NCBI GenBank assembly: GCA_002731575.1 | Contig: PCCE01000047.1 | Location: forward strand, 1-64,000 | Length of the DNA stretch: 64,000 bases | DNA from: Gammaproteobacteria bacterium | GTDB lineage: Bacteria > Pseudomonadota > Gammaproteobacteria > Pseudomonadales > Azotimanducaceae | Direction of reading: 5' to 3' | In this document: piece by piece, positions 17,929 through 26,817 of the stretch | Numbering within the stretch: position 1 is the stretch's first letter | How the letters are laid out: every line of letters starts with the position of its first letter | Notes under the pieces: generated by a model | Seen by the model: only the letters and a program-made list of their open reading frames with translations | Databases searched by the model: none | Told to the model about the DNA's origin: nothing | Made by a program: the position numbers and the translations under genes

Positions 17929-19991
17929 GCAGGCAGGTCTAACCGAAACGGCGGCAGCGACTCGATTAAGGCGCGACCATAGCGCTGGGTAACGATACGT
18001 TTGTCGAGCATGGAAATGGTGCCGTAGTCGCTCTCGCTACGAATCAAACGGCCGCAGGCCTGTACCAGTTTTAGCGACGCATCCGGTACTGAAATTTCAT
18101 AGAACGGGTTGCGGCCCTTGGCTTCGGCCCATTCAGCAATGGCCTGATCGATAGGGTCGTCGGGCACTGAAAAAGGTAGCTTGACGATAATGACATGGCG
18201 GCAGTAGTCGCCGGGTAGATCCAGCCCCTCGGAAAAGCTGGCAACGCCGAACAAATAAGACGGCTCGCCGTCATCGATACGCCGACGATGCTCAACCAAC
18301 AGCGCCTGCTTGCTGCCCTCGCCCTGCACCAGCAAACCATCTACTAACGTCTTCGGCAGGGCCGAAATAACCGCATTGAGCTGGCGCCATGAGGTGAAGA
18401 GCACTAAGGCGGAGATATGACGCTGTAGCAACTGGGGTATCAGCTCGGTTATTTCCTCGGTGTGGGCATCAAAATCTCTAGGGTCCGAGCGCATACTCGG
18501 CACATGAAAAGTGGCAACCTCGGGATAATTGAACGGGCTTTGAATCACCAAAGCCGGCACGCCAGGTTCCAACCCTACCCGCTCGATAAAGCGGTCGAAA
18601 CGACCAAGGGCAGTAATGGTGGCGGACGTGCATACCGCACCGTAACAACGCTGCCACAGCACCTCCTGCAAAATATTACCCGGCTCAATGGGGGCACTGA
18701 CCATTTCCACATCGTAGGCTGTGCGGTTGAGCCAGCGGGCATAGCGCCGTGGACGACCAGCACCTAAGGCGTAATCTTCAAACAGGGCGCGCGTCGCTAA
18801 AGCGCGGCTTTGTAATTGGCCCACAGGTACCAGCCAATCTTCCGCCTCGTAGGCATTGTGCCAATCGACATTGCCTGCCACGGCCTCCTGCAACAGATCG
18901 TGAGCCTGCTCTAAAATGTCACACAGCTTGCCCATGGAGGGCAACACGGCCATGGCAAGATCCATTAGCGTACCCGGCACCTCACCCTGAGGAAAACGGT
19001 AAACCTCCCGGTCATCGTCCTTACTCTCGAACGGCAGTGTATTCAGACCATCAGATAACGCATGCAAATGGCTGGCGAGGGACTCAGCCTCCGCCGCTGC
19101 CGCTGTGGCCAAACTGGTTAAATTTGCCGGTCGGCCAAAACGCTGGGTCACTGAGCCAAGCGCTTTGTTGACGTTGTCGAGCCATACTATTGTGCCGTTG
19201 AGGCGCGCATTGGCAGAAAAATGGTTCTGGGTTTTGTCCGCAATATGATGGGCTTCGTCCAAAATGTAGATGCAGTCTTCTGGCTCTGGCAGCACGGCAC
19301 CGCCGCCTAAGGCCAGATCTGCTAGCACCAGATCGTGATTAGCCACAATGACATCCGAGCCTTCTAAACTGGCCCGCGCGCGGAAAAACGGACACTGCTT
19401 AAAAAACGAGCAGCGGTTGTTGCTGCAGCCTCGGTGGTCTGTTGTGACCCCGGACCAAGCCGCATCGGACATACCCTCAGCCCAGCTATCAACCTCGCCA
19501 TCCCATTGGCCTTGGGAGAAGCGGTTGAGCATTTCCTGATACAACACCGTATGGTCCTCATCGGTGGCATCAAAAATAGGGATTTCCTGCTGATCTTGAT
19601 ACTTGAGGTGGTCGTCTAGGCGTTTCAGACACAGATAGCGCCCCCGACCCTTGGCCAGCGTAAGACTGAATTTCAGCCCTGCACGCTGCTGAATATCTGG
19701 CAGGTCCTGCAAAATTACCTGTTCTTGCAGGGCTACCGTAGCGGTGCTGAGCACGATGGTTTTATTCAGGCTCTGGGCCACTGGAATGGCAGCAAGGCAA
19801 TAGGCGGCGGTTTTGCCCGTACCGGTACCCGCCTCGACAATGGCAACCCGCTCTGAGTCTGCGGACAAACTACGGGCAATTTGCGCAATCATCTGCCGTT
19901 GGCCGCGTCTGGGCTTAAAGTCTCGCGCCGCTAACCAAGTACGGTAGGCGGTTTGAATTTCGTCTTTTACAGCGTCAGTGAGAGCGGTCAT
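17925..19991 (-). CDS. dinG: ATP-dependent DNA helicase DinG
   Basis: A 688-residue XPD/DinG-type superfamily 2 helicase that unwinds DNA 5' to 3', linked to removal of R-loops and blocked forks. Walker A is GTGTGKT (55-61), Walker B is DEAH (245-248), and the four iron-sulfur Cys are C121, C189, C194 and C200. C-terminal motifs include FGVASFSEGLDLPGDYCRHVIIVKLPF and QACGRLIRSESDYG. I start at the ATG at 19991, which begins just before the conserved helicase region; the longer frame adds a signal-like tail without support. In E. coli dinG is SOS-controlled, but I see no CTG-N10-CAG box just upstream here. Confidence 0.93.
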   Translation of the reverse strand: MTALTDAVKDEIQTAYRTWLAARDFKPRRGQRQMIAQIARSLSADSERVAIVEAGTGTGKTAAYCLAAIPVAQSLNKTIVLSTATVALQEQVILQDLPDIQQRAGLKFSLTLAKGRGRYLCLKRLDDHLKYQDQQEIPIFDATDEDHTVLYQEMLNRFSQGQWDGEVDSWAEGMSDAAWSGVTTDHRGCSNNRCSFFKQCPFFRARASLEGSDVIVANHDLVLADLALGGGAVLPEPEDCIYILDEAHHIADKTQNHFSANARLNGTIVWLDNVNKALGSVTQRFGRPANLTSLATAAAAEAESLASHLHALSDGLNTLPFESKDDDREVYRFPQGEVPGTLMDLAMAVLPSMGKLCDILEQAHDLLQEAVAGNVDWHNAYEAEDWLVPVGQLQSRALATRALFEDYALGAGRPRRYARWLNRTAYDVEMVSAPIEPGNILQEVLWQRCYGAVCTSATITALGRFDRFIERVGLEPGVPALVIQSPFNYPEVATFHVPSMRSDPRDFDAHTEEITELIPQLLQRHISALVLFTSWRQLNAVISALPKTLVDGLLVQGEGSKQALLVEHRRRIDDGEPSYLFGVASFSEGLDLPGDYCRHVIIVKLPFSVPDDPIDQAIAEWAEAKGRNPFYEISVPDASLKLVQACGRLIRSESDYGTISMLDKRIVTQRYGRALIESLPPFRLDLPA

Positions 19992-20161
19992 AGGCGGGCA
20001 ACTGTGAAGCAAAAGCCTAGACGAGCCAAGGGGAAATATCGCAGCAAACGATAAGCCGAGGCGCACAACGCACTTTTGTTACAAACCAAAATTTGGCCTT
20101 GCCAAGAGTATCTAAAACCAGCAACGACAGTGCTTAAGGGTGCGCGTCGACTAAGGCTCAA

Positions 20162-21838
20162 TCAGTCCTTTTTCTTAGGCATCACAGAAATTTCCATGGG
20201 CGCAAAGTGCTCCATGTCCACATCAATGAGATAGGGCCCCTGCACCGACAGTGCGGTATCCAGCGCTGTGGCAAATTCAGCAACGCTGGCAACCCGCTCT
20301 CCGGGCACACCCATACTTTGGGCCATTTGTGCGAACGCCACCTTGCCCAAGTCGGTTTCATTTATGCGACCAAAGCGATTTTGTTGCAGGTAGCGCAGAA
20401 CGCCATAACCGGAATCGTTGAACACGCAAATTATTAGGGGTACTTGGTACTGGGCACAGGTGGCCAGCTCTGTGGCGTGGAACATGAAGCCGCCATCCCC
20501 GTGAACTACCAGGGTCTTCGCCGGTGTTTGATCTTTTGCCGTATCGCCATCAAGTCCCTGACTGGCAATGGCCGCCCCTACGCTCATCGGGAAGCCGGGA
20601 CCAATGGCGCCTGAGGTTGGGTTGATAGAGGTACGTGGCCCCATAATGGGAAACTGCTGATTGCCCCAGTTGTAGGCCGATATGGTCTGGTCGCGGACAA
20701 ATACCGACTCCGACGGCAGCTTTTCACGAATGCAGTCCATGACTTGGGGCCAGTCGGTACCCAAGCGACCGCGCATGGCCTGTCGGATGGCTTCACCGGC
20801 ATGCAAAATTTTATCGGTAAACTGGGCGTCGTTGGCCTGCAGATCCGGTAGGTTTTGGTTGATGCCCAGCAGCGCCATGCGCGCATCGGCAACCAAGCCA
20901 ACATGGGCATGATGGGTACGGCCTACCATGTTGCCGTCGATATCGATGTGTACCAGCTTGCCCGGCGGCGTTTGCGCCGCGAACTGGCCTTCGACTCCTA
21001 CCGCAAACTTGGTGCCAATGGCCAAGGTCAAATCCGCATCGGCTATGGCCTGATACATACCGGCAGAGTTGTAATAGTTACCAATACACAGGGGGTGATC
21101 TTCGGGCAGCACCCCACGGCCATCAACCGTAGTGAGCACCGGAATTTGCAGCTTCTCTGCCAGCGCTTGCACCTGCGCATGAGCACCTGCAGCGATGGCC
21201 CCACCGCCGACCAAAAGAATACGTCGGTTGCTTTCGCTCAGCGCACTGACCACTTGCGCTAGGCCCTGCTCGTCCGGCACAAATTGCTCGTTGCTCGGCA
21301 GATCTAAGGCCACCGGTTGATTCGCCGCGTACTGAATGTCGATAGGAATTTCCAGCGCACCCGGTGCGCCACGGCCGGTGTAAATATCGGTTAGTACGCT
21401 CAGCAATGCCGGACCTAGCTGGGCCGCGGCGCGCGGACTTTCGACTCGTCGGCAGACCGATGCCAGCATGGGCACCTGTTTTTCCGCCTCGTGAACATAG
21501 GCCAAACCCTTGCCATAAAAAGCGGTTTCCGCCTGACCGGTAATGACCAGCACGCGTGAAGAACCGTACTGTGCCTCGTAAAGACCCGTAACCGTGTTGG
21601 AGGTGCCGGGGCCGGTAGAGGCAATCATCACCCCAAGCTTGCCACTTGCCCGGGCGTAGCCGTCGGCTGCATGAGTGCCTGCCTGTTCATGGCGTACGTC
21701 AATAATCTGGGTTTTGCCGAGCCGGTTGATGGCGTCGAGTATGGGCATGTTGTGGATGCTAACAATAGCAAACACATGCTCTACCTGCAGTTGTGCCAGC
21801 GCATCGGCGATTAGATCGGCGCCGCTAAAATCGTTCAT
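20162..21838 (-). CDS. Thiamine-pyrophosphate enzyme (acetolactate synthase-like)
   Basis: A 558-residue three-domain TPP enzyme of the acetolactate synthase / benzoylformate decarboxylase superfamily. The catalytic Glu51 lies in DVRHEQAGTHAADGYARASG, the middle domain is LLVGGGAIAAGAHA, and the TPP/Mg motif runs from GDGGF (Asp448) to NDSGYG. GAGGGAA precedes the ATG at 21838. No ilvN-like regulatory subunit is nearby, so a catabolic carboligase or 2-oxo acid decarboxylase is more likely than branched-chain synthesis. It ends a leftward run with an FAH-family enzyme, a zinc ADH and a PdxA homologue. Confidence 0.88.
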   Translation of the reverse strand: MNDFSGADLIADALAQLQVEHVFAIVSIHNMPILDAINRLGKTQIIDVRHEQAGTHAADGYARASGKLGVMIASTGPGTSNTVTGLYEAQYGSSRVLVITGQAETAFYGKGLAYVHEAEKQVPMLASVCRRVESPRAAAQLGPALLSVLTDIYTGRGAPGALEIPIDIQYAANQPVALDLPSNEQFVPDEQGLAQVVSALSESNRRILLVGGGAIAAGAHAQVQALAEKLQIPVLTTVDGRGVLPEDHPLCIGNYYNSAGMYQAIADADLTLAIGTKFAVGVEGQFAAQTPPGKLVHIDIDGNMVGRTHHAHVGLVADARMALLGINQNLPDLQANDAQFTDKILHAGEAIRQAMRGRLGTDWPQVMDCIREKLPSESVFVRDQTISAYNWGNQQFPIMGPRTSINPTSGAIGPGFPMSVGAAIASQGLDGDTAKDQTPAKTLVVHGDGGFMFHATELATCAQYQVPLIICVFNDSGYGVLRYLQQNRFGRINETDLGKVAFAQMAQSMGVPGERVASVAEFATALDTALSVQGPYLIDVDMEHFAPMEISVMPKKKD

Positions 21839-21937
21839 CGAAGTTCCCTCTTTGAGTGCTTGCAAGATACACCGGAGCAAAGTCAGGAACTAGCAGATAC
21901 CAACAGACCGAGCACAGAAACTCGAAAATTGATGCGG

Positions 21938-22801
21938 TTAGGTTGCCGCTTCCGCAATTACCGGATTACTCAAGGTGCCAATGGGTTTCACTTCTACCTC
22001 AATGAGATCGCCTGCGTCCATAAACACCGGTGGCGTGCGCGCGGCGCCGACCCCGCCAGGCGTACCAGTGACGATGACATCCCCGGGTTTGAGTTCCACA
22101 AAGGTTGAGCAATATTCGAGTATTTCAGCAAAGCCATGAACCAATAAATCGGAAGTGGCGTTTTGCATGACTTCGCCGTTCAGTCGCGTCGTGATCTCCA
22201 TGGCGTCGAGGTCGCCGATTTCATCCAGCGTCATCATCCAAGGCCCAAAGCCGCCGGTGTTGGCGAAGTTTTTCCCCGGCGTAAACTGGCTAGTCTGGCG
22301 CTGATAGTCGCGCACGCTGCCGTCGTTATAAATCGAGAAACCAGCAACATGGCTGAGCGCGTCTGCGGGCTTTATGCGTCGCCCAGCCTTGCCAATAATC
22401 AGCGCTATCTCGCCTTCAAAGTCCAACGAGGTTGATTCCATAGGCCGCACCATGGGTGCCTTATGGCCCATCTGCGCGTCAGCAAAACGCACAAAAATGG
22501 TGGGATAGCCCTCACCACCCCGACCGGTTTCTTCCTGATGGGCTTTGTAGTTCAAACCCACACACATGATCTTAGCTGGGTCAGTAATGGTGGGCAGATA
22601 CTCGACATCGGCCAAGGCCATGTCTGCCTGCTCGCCACAGCTGGCGGCAAGCTGGGTGAGCGCGTCTGCAGCAATGGCCTCTCGCAGCGAGGTGAAATCG
22701 CTGCGCGCACCAGCGTCTACAACACCCTCGGTGCCGTCGTCTGCTGTGCTCACAAAACCAAAGGTTGCTTTACCGTCGCGTGAAAAAGAAAGCCAGCGCA
22801 T
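21938..22801 (-). CDS. Fumarylacetoacetate hydrolase family protein
   Basis: A 287-residue FAH-fold enzyme acting on 2-oxo or 1,3-dioxo acids by C-C hydrolysis, hydration or decarboxylation. Motifs: ITDPAKIMCVGLNYKAHQEE, then DFEGEIALIIGK with metal-binding acids, then SIYNDGSVRDYQR, PGKNFANTGGFGPW, and the terminal GDVIVTGTPGGVGAARTPP. AGGAG lies 7 nt before ATG 22801, which decides the start over a TTG two codons upstream. It sits about 100 nt before the TPP enzyme and 25 nt after the alcohol dehydrogenase, consistent with one operon. The exact substrate is not readable. Confidence 0.88.
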   Translation of the reverse strand: MRWLSFSRDGKATFGFVSTADDGTEGVVDAGARSDFTSLREAIAADALTQLAASCGEQADMALADVEYLPTITDPAKIMCVGLNYKAHQEETGRGGEGYPTIFVRFADAQMGHKAPMVRPMESTSLDFEGEIALIIGKAGRRIKPADALSHVAGFSIYNDGSVRDYQRQTSQFTPGKNFANTGGFGPWMMTLDEIGDLDAMEITTRLNGEVMQNATSDLLVHGFAEILEYCSTFVELKPGDVIVTGTPGGVGAARTPPVFMDAGDLIEVEVKPIGTLSNPVIAEAAT

Positions 22802-22826
22802 CTGCAAACTCCTACTACATTAAAAC

Positions 22827-23909
22827 TTAGTCAAACATGATGACGCTGCGAGCGATCTCGCCGGTCTTCAGCGCCGCCATGCCTTCGTTAATATCGCTGA
22901 GCGCGATACGGTTGGAAATCATATCGTCTAGGTGCAGCTTGCCCTGCAGATAAAAATCGACAAAACGCGGCATATCCACGCGGAATCGGTTAGAGCCCAT
23001 CATGGAGCCTTGAATTTTCTTTTCCGCCAAGAAATCCACCCCATGCACTTCGACCATCTGGCCCGGCGGGATCATGCCGATCACCGTGGCAGTGCCACCG
23101 GGACGCAGCATTTGAAAGGCCTGCTCAGCGGTAGCCTTAAGACCGATGGCTTCAAAAGAGTAATGCACGCCGCCGCCAGTCATTTCGATAACTTTTTGCA
23201 CCGACTCACCGTCGCTGGCATCAACTAACTCCGTGGCACCAAACTTGCGCGCCAGTTCGAGCTTCGAGGCCACCATGTCGACGGCAATAATGCGCGACGC
23301 ACCGGCAAGAGCTGCGCCGTTAATCGCCGACAAACCAATACCACCGCAGCCAATAACAGCTACCGTCGACCCGGGTTCAACCGCTGCAGTATGAATAACC
23401 GCGCCAATACCCGTGGTCACACCGCAGCCGATCAAAGCCGCTCGGTCCATGGGCATATCCTCACGCACTTTGACCAAGGCGTGTTCGTGCACCAGCATCA
23501 TTTCCGCAAACGAACCCAGCTGGGCAAACGGCGTTAAGGCCTGATCGTTTTGGCTTATGCGCGGCTCCTCCTCCTTATCTCGGCTCATCTCTGGCTCTTT
23601 GCACAAAGACAAATGACCGGTCAGACACTGTTCACAGTGACCGCAAAATACAGACAGGCAGGTAATCACATGGTCGCCGGGCTTGACGTAGTGCACGTCG
23701 CTACCCACTTGCTCAACGATACCGGCACTTTCGTGGCCGAGCACCATGGGCAATCTGCCGGGGTAGGAACCATTGAAAAAGTGCATGTCACTGTGGCAGA
23801 TCCCAGCTGCCTGAGTACGAATAAGCACCTCTCTCGGACCCGGCTTAGAAACCGTAACTTCTTCAATCTCCATCGGCACATTTACTTCACGAAATACTGC
23901 AGCTTTCAT
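22827..23909 (-). CDS. Zinc-dependent alcohol dehydrogenase (MDR family)
   Basis: A 360-residue medium-chain dehydrogenase. Catalytic-zinc ligands include C38 and H59-E60 (GHESAG); the structural zinc site is C89, C92, C95 and C103. The nucleotide fold is VAVIGCGGIGLSAINGAALAGA followed by IAVDMVASKLELA, where the Asp suggests NAD preference. It resembles the class-III / NDMA-dependent ADH subgroup in layout. It should oxidise a primary or secondary alcohol made in the same pathway as the neighbouring FAH and TPP enzymes, with which it shares a strand and short spacing. Confidence 0.9.
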   Translation of the reverse strand: MKAAVFREVNVPMEIEEVTVSKPGPREVLIRTQAAGICHSDMHFFNGSYPGRLPMVLGHESAGIVEQVGSDVHYVKPGDHVITCLSVFCGHCEQCLTGHLSLCKEPEMSRDKEEEPRISQNDQALTPFAQLGSFAEMMLVHEHALVKVREDMPMDRAALIGCGVTTGIGAVIHTAAVEPGSTVAVIGCGGIGLSAINGAALAGASRIIAVDMVASKLELARKFGATELVDASDGESVQKVIEMTGGGVHYSFEAIGLKATAEQAFQMLRPGGTATVIGMIPPGQMVEVHGVDFLAEKKIQGSMMGSNRFRVDMPRFVDFYLQGKLHLDDMISNRIALSDINEGMAALKTGEIARSVIMFD

Positions 23910-24098
23910 GGCAACCCCCAGCTATGAACATTTAGTTTGAGTACCCAAGGAGTGTGCCATAGGCGCTATGGCAAAAGAACATGCCGGTAGGACCGCTCGC
24001 CTACTCTTCAGCAACCCGATTTGGCAGATTTAGACTCGACAGCAATTCCCATCCGATCAGACACCAACCGTGTAGTTCAATTCGAGTTCTTAAGCGAC

Positions 24099-25130
24099 TC
24101 AGGCCAATGTCGCCAAATCCGCAGTGACTATGGCTTGGGCAGCGCGCATGGCAGCCCGCAGGCCAGTAGCGTCCGCCACCCCTTGGCCAGCAATATCAAA
24201 GGCAGTACCGTGATCTACCGATGTTCGCACCATGGGAATGCCCATGGTGGCCGTCGTCGAGCGATGAAAATCGTGCACCTTGATCGCGATATGGCCTTGG
24301 TCATGATACAGGGCTAGCACCACATCGAATTCACCGGCAATGGCGCGATTAAAGACCGAGTCAGCGGGCAGTGGCCCAATAGCCTTAACACCTTCCTGCT
24401 GAGCCTGCTTGACTGCAGGCGTCAGTTCTTCGATTTCCTCGCGCCCGAGCAAGCCACCCTCGCCGCCGTGCGGGTTTAAAGCCGCCAACGCGATGCGTGG
24501 GTTGCTTAGCCCCCACTGGCTAAGCGTTTGATGAATGAGGTGCAGTTTGCCCAGCACCTGCTCCTTGGTGACGAAGCGCACGGCGTCGGCCAGCGACTTA
24601 TGGGTAGAAAGATGCACCACGCGCAAACCCGGGGTCATCAACATGGTCGCGGTCTGGCTGACCCCTGCCAGTCGGGCCAGAATTTCCTGATGGCCTATAT
24701 CGTTGACATAGCCTGCGGCGTGAATGGCTTCTTTGTTAATCGGCGCGGTGACCATGGCTGCAAGCTCGCCCTGCAAACAACACTTGGCCGCCCACTCCAC
24801 GGCTTGCACCGCCAGCTCACCACAGCTGGCCTGTACTTGGCCAAAGCGAAAATCTGCGGGTTCGGGGACGCCAAGGTCCAGCAGACTCCAGCCGGGCGTG
24901 GCTTCACTGGGGTGGGTGATTACGGGCATTGAAGGCAGAGGCTGAGACAGGCTGTCGGCCCCCTTGGCCAAGCACCATGGCGCACCAACAAGGATCCATG
25001 GCGTTTGCCCGAGCGCCCCCGCGGCGTCGGCATCACCGAGTACACGGGCAATAATCTCAGGCCCTACCCCTGCCGGGTCGCCCATGGTGATCGCAATGGG
25101 TAGTACCTTGTCGTTGCTAGCTGTTGCCAT
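24099..25130 (-). CDS. pdxA: PdxA-family 4-hydroxythreonine-4-phosphate dehydrogenase
   Basis: A 343-residue metal- and NAD-dependent dehydrogenase. It opens with PIAITMGDPAGVGPEII and carries the metal His in DIGHQEI, NPHGGEGGLLGREE and YHDQGHIAIK, then TSVDHGTAFDIAG. True PdxA makes pyridoxal phosphate precursor and usually sits next to ksgA; here the neighbours are catabolic enzymes. The same family includes PdxA2, which oxidises phosphorylated four-carbon acid sugars, but its usual DUF1537 kinase partner is not in this window. Both readings remain open. The 189-nt gap to the ADH gene contains no recognisable gene. Confidence 0.85.
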   Translation of the reverse strand: MATASNDKVLPIAITMGDPAGVGPEIIARVLGDADAAGALGQTPWILVGAPWCLAKGADSLSQPLPSMPVITHPSEATPGWSLLDLGVPEPADFRFGQVQASCGELAVQAVEWAAKCCLQGELAAMVTAPINKEAIHAAGYVNDIGHQEILARLAGVSQTATMLMTPGLRVVHLSTHKSLADAVRFVTKEQVLGKLHLIHQTLSQWGLSNPRIALAALNPHGGEGGLLGREEIEELTPAVKQAQQEGVKAIGPLPADSVFNRAIAGEFDVVLALYHDQGHIAIKVHDFHRSTTATMGIPMVRTSVDHGTAFDIAGQGVADATGLRAAMRAAQAIVTADLATLA

Positions 25131-25270
25131 AATCGCCTAGTAGACCAGAAAGGGTTTGACCACTGTGGCACCGTTTACGGCTTTCGCCAAGTCATTAACC
25201 ATTGGGCTGAATGTATTGGGCCGAATGATCTGCAGGCTTGAGTAATGAACACCAAAAGTTGATATTTTAG

Positions 25271-25298
25271 TTGATTTTTATAACTGTATATTTATACA
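25271..25298 (+). promoter_or_regulatory. Putative sigma-70 promoter of the CxxC protein gene
   Basis: A -35 hexamer TTGATT (25271-25276) and a -10 hexamer TATACA (25293-25298) are spaced by 16 nt in a very AT-rich patch. The -10 lies inside the LexA-type box, the usual arrangement for repression. It points toward the gene at 25339. Confidence 0.5.
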
Positions 25299-25300
25299 GT
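25283..25300. promoter_or_regulatory. LexA binding site (SOS box)
   Basis: The sequence ACTGTATATTTATACAGT contains CTG-N10-CAG with an alternating AT spacer and matches the gammaproteobacterial LexA consensus (CTGTATATATATACAG) at all but one central position. It lies 39 nt before the ATG at 25339 and 153 nt from the divergent PdxA start, so the small rightward gene is the likely target. Confidence 0.8.
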
Positions 25301-25338
25301 ATAGCGCCCAGCAGGATTTTCCAAACAGGCAGCTCACC

Positions 25339-25575
25339 ATGCAATCTCTCAATGATTTGGTCGATAGTTTTCATCTCTACGCGGTATGCGAACCCTGTCA
25401 GCGGCAAACTAAGTTAGATGTGGAGAAGCTAATCGAGCAGCTGGGTGGCGACACGCAAGTACACAAAATGCGCTCTAACCTGCGCTGCCGGCTGTGTAAC
25501 ACGCGCAGTGAAGATTTACGTATAGTGTACGTTGGGCGTAAGGATCAAGAAGCCATTTTCCAATACCGCCGCTAA
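25339..25575 (+). CDS. Small two-CxxC (zinc-ribbon-like) protein, predicted SOS-controlled
   Basis: A 78-residue protein I do not recognise by name. It carries two CxxC pairs, C17-EP-C20 and C50-RL-C53, about 30 residues apart, which fits one zinc-ribbon or rubredoxin-like knuckle. The linker (KLDVEKLIEQLGGDTQVHKM) looks helical and the C terminus is basic and beta-like. Similar small two-CxxC proteins of unknown role are frequent in proteobacteria. What is unusual is the near-consensus LexA box over its promoter, which suggests DNA-damage induction. It is monocistronic: the next gene (25591) is convergent 15 nt away. Confidence 0.8.
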   Translation: MQSLNDLVDSFHLYAVCEPCQRQTKLDVEKLIEQLGGDTQVHKMRSNLRCRLCNTRSEDLRIVYVGRKDQEAIFQYRR

Positions 25576-25590
25576 CCCGACGGCGCGGCG

Positions 25591-26700
25591 CTAGAGCATC
25601 TCGGTATCAACCAAAGTCAGACCAAAACCTTCAACTCCAACATACTCGACGTTGCGGCCAGCAATTAGGCGGATTCGGCTCAGACCCAAATCGCGCAAAA
25701 TTTGCGCCCCAACCCCAACCTCAAGCCACTGGCTGCGACGCTCATCTTCCCGGCTCTGGGACTCGAAATCCTCCAGCGGCACACCGACAAATCCGGTGCG
25801 CAGGTAAATCAACACACCGCCGCCCAAGGCTTCGATACGCTTCATGGCAGCGTTGAGTAGATTGCTCGGATGCTCGTCAGATTGACCGCCAAAAATATCC
25901 TCCACCAGTTTCTCGCGGTGGATGCGTACCGGTACCGACTCCATGGCATGAATATCACCAAACACCACGGCAATATGCTCAGCCTCTTCGAACTTGGTTT
26001 TGTAACCGTAGGCTTGCGCCTTACCGATAGCGGTTGAAACCGCAAACTCATAGCTGCGCTGCACAAGCTGCTCGCGCTGTTGTCGGTAAGCGATTAAATC
26101 CGCAATGGTGATTATTTTCAGATTGTGTTCGCGCGAGAAATTCATCAGCTCGGGTAGACGCTGCACTGTGCCATCGTCGTTCACCAGCTCTGCCAGCAGG
26201 CCTACTGGCGGCAGTCCGGCCAAGGTCGCCAAATCTGTGCCCGCCTCCGTATGCCCCGAACGCACAAGCACCCCCCCTTGCCTGGCTACTAAGGGAAAGA
26301 TGTGCCCGGGCCGCACAAAGTCATCGGCGCTGACATTGCTATTAGTCAGCGCTTGAGTCGTCGCCGCCCGCTCCTCGGCAGAGATACCCGTCGTAAGGCC
26401 TTCTTTATAATCGATGGACACGGTGAAGGCGGTGCTCATGGGCGCATCGTTGCGCGAAACCATGGGGTCTAAGTGCAGCTTCACCGCCTGCTCTTGCAGA
26501 ATGGGCGTACACAAAATACCGCTGGTATGACGAATCATGAAGGCCACTGCCTCTGGGGTCGCCTTGCTGGCGGCCATGATCAGATCCCCTTCGTTCTCGC
26601 GGTCATCGTCATCAACAACCATGACCATTTCGCCCTGACGAATCGCCGTCAATGCTTCTTCAATGGTATTGAATACGTTGGGGGTATTGTCGTCGCTCAT
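25591..26700 (-). CDS. ribBX: RibBX: DHBP synthase with degenerate GTP cyclohydrolase II domain
   Basis: A 369-residue riboflavin-pathway protein. The N-terminal half is 3,4-dihydroxy-2-butanone-4-phosphate synthase, with the signature DDDDRENEGDLIM (30-42), the active-site loop RHTSGILC and SGHTEAGTDLATLAG. The C-terminal half aligns with GTP cyclohydrolase II but has lost the zinc site: the H-S-E-C...R-C-D-C region reads H261-R-E-K264...S-D275-E-H277, with no Cys in the domain. This matches the RibBX variant described in Proteobacteria, where only the RibB half is active. A separate ribA should exist elsewhere. ATG 26700 is chosen because it begins the family N terminus. Confidence 0.88.
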   Translation of the reverse strand: MSDDNTPNVFNTIEEALTAIRQGEMVMVVDDDDRENEGDLIMAASKATPEAVAFMIRHTSGILCTPILQEQAVKLHLDPMVSRNDAPMSTAFTVSIDYKEGLTTGISAEERAATTQALTNSNVSADDFVRPGHIFPLVARQGGVLVRSGHTEAGTDLATLAGLPPVGLLAELVNDDGTVQRLPELMNFSREHNLKIITIADLIAYRQQREQLVQRSYEFAVSTAIGKAQAYGYKTKFEEAEHIAVVFGDIHAMESVPVRIHREKLVEDIFGGQSDEHPSNLLNAAMKRIEALGGGVLIYLRTGFVGVPLEDFESQSREDERRSQWLEVGVGAQILRDLGLSRIRLIAGRNVEYVGVEGFGLTLVDTEML

Positions 26701-26817
26701 AGGATCGTCGCTGTAGCCAAAACGGTGCAAGAGCCTAGCACAGCCAACAATCTGCAAACAGTGACGGTCGACGGCTGGACAGCTTAGGCAGCCCTATGAA
26801 CGTTCACTGGGTTACGT

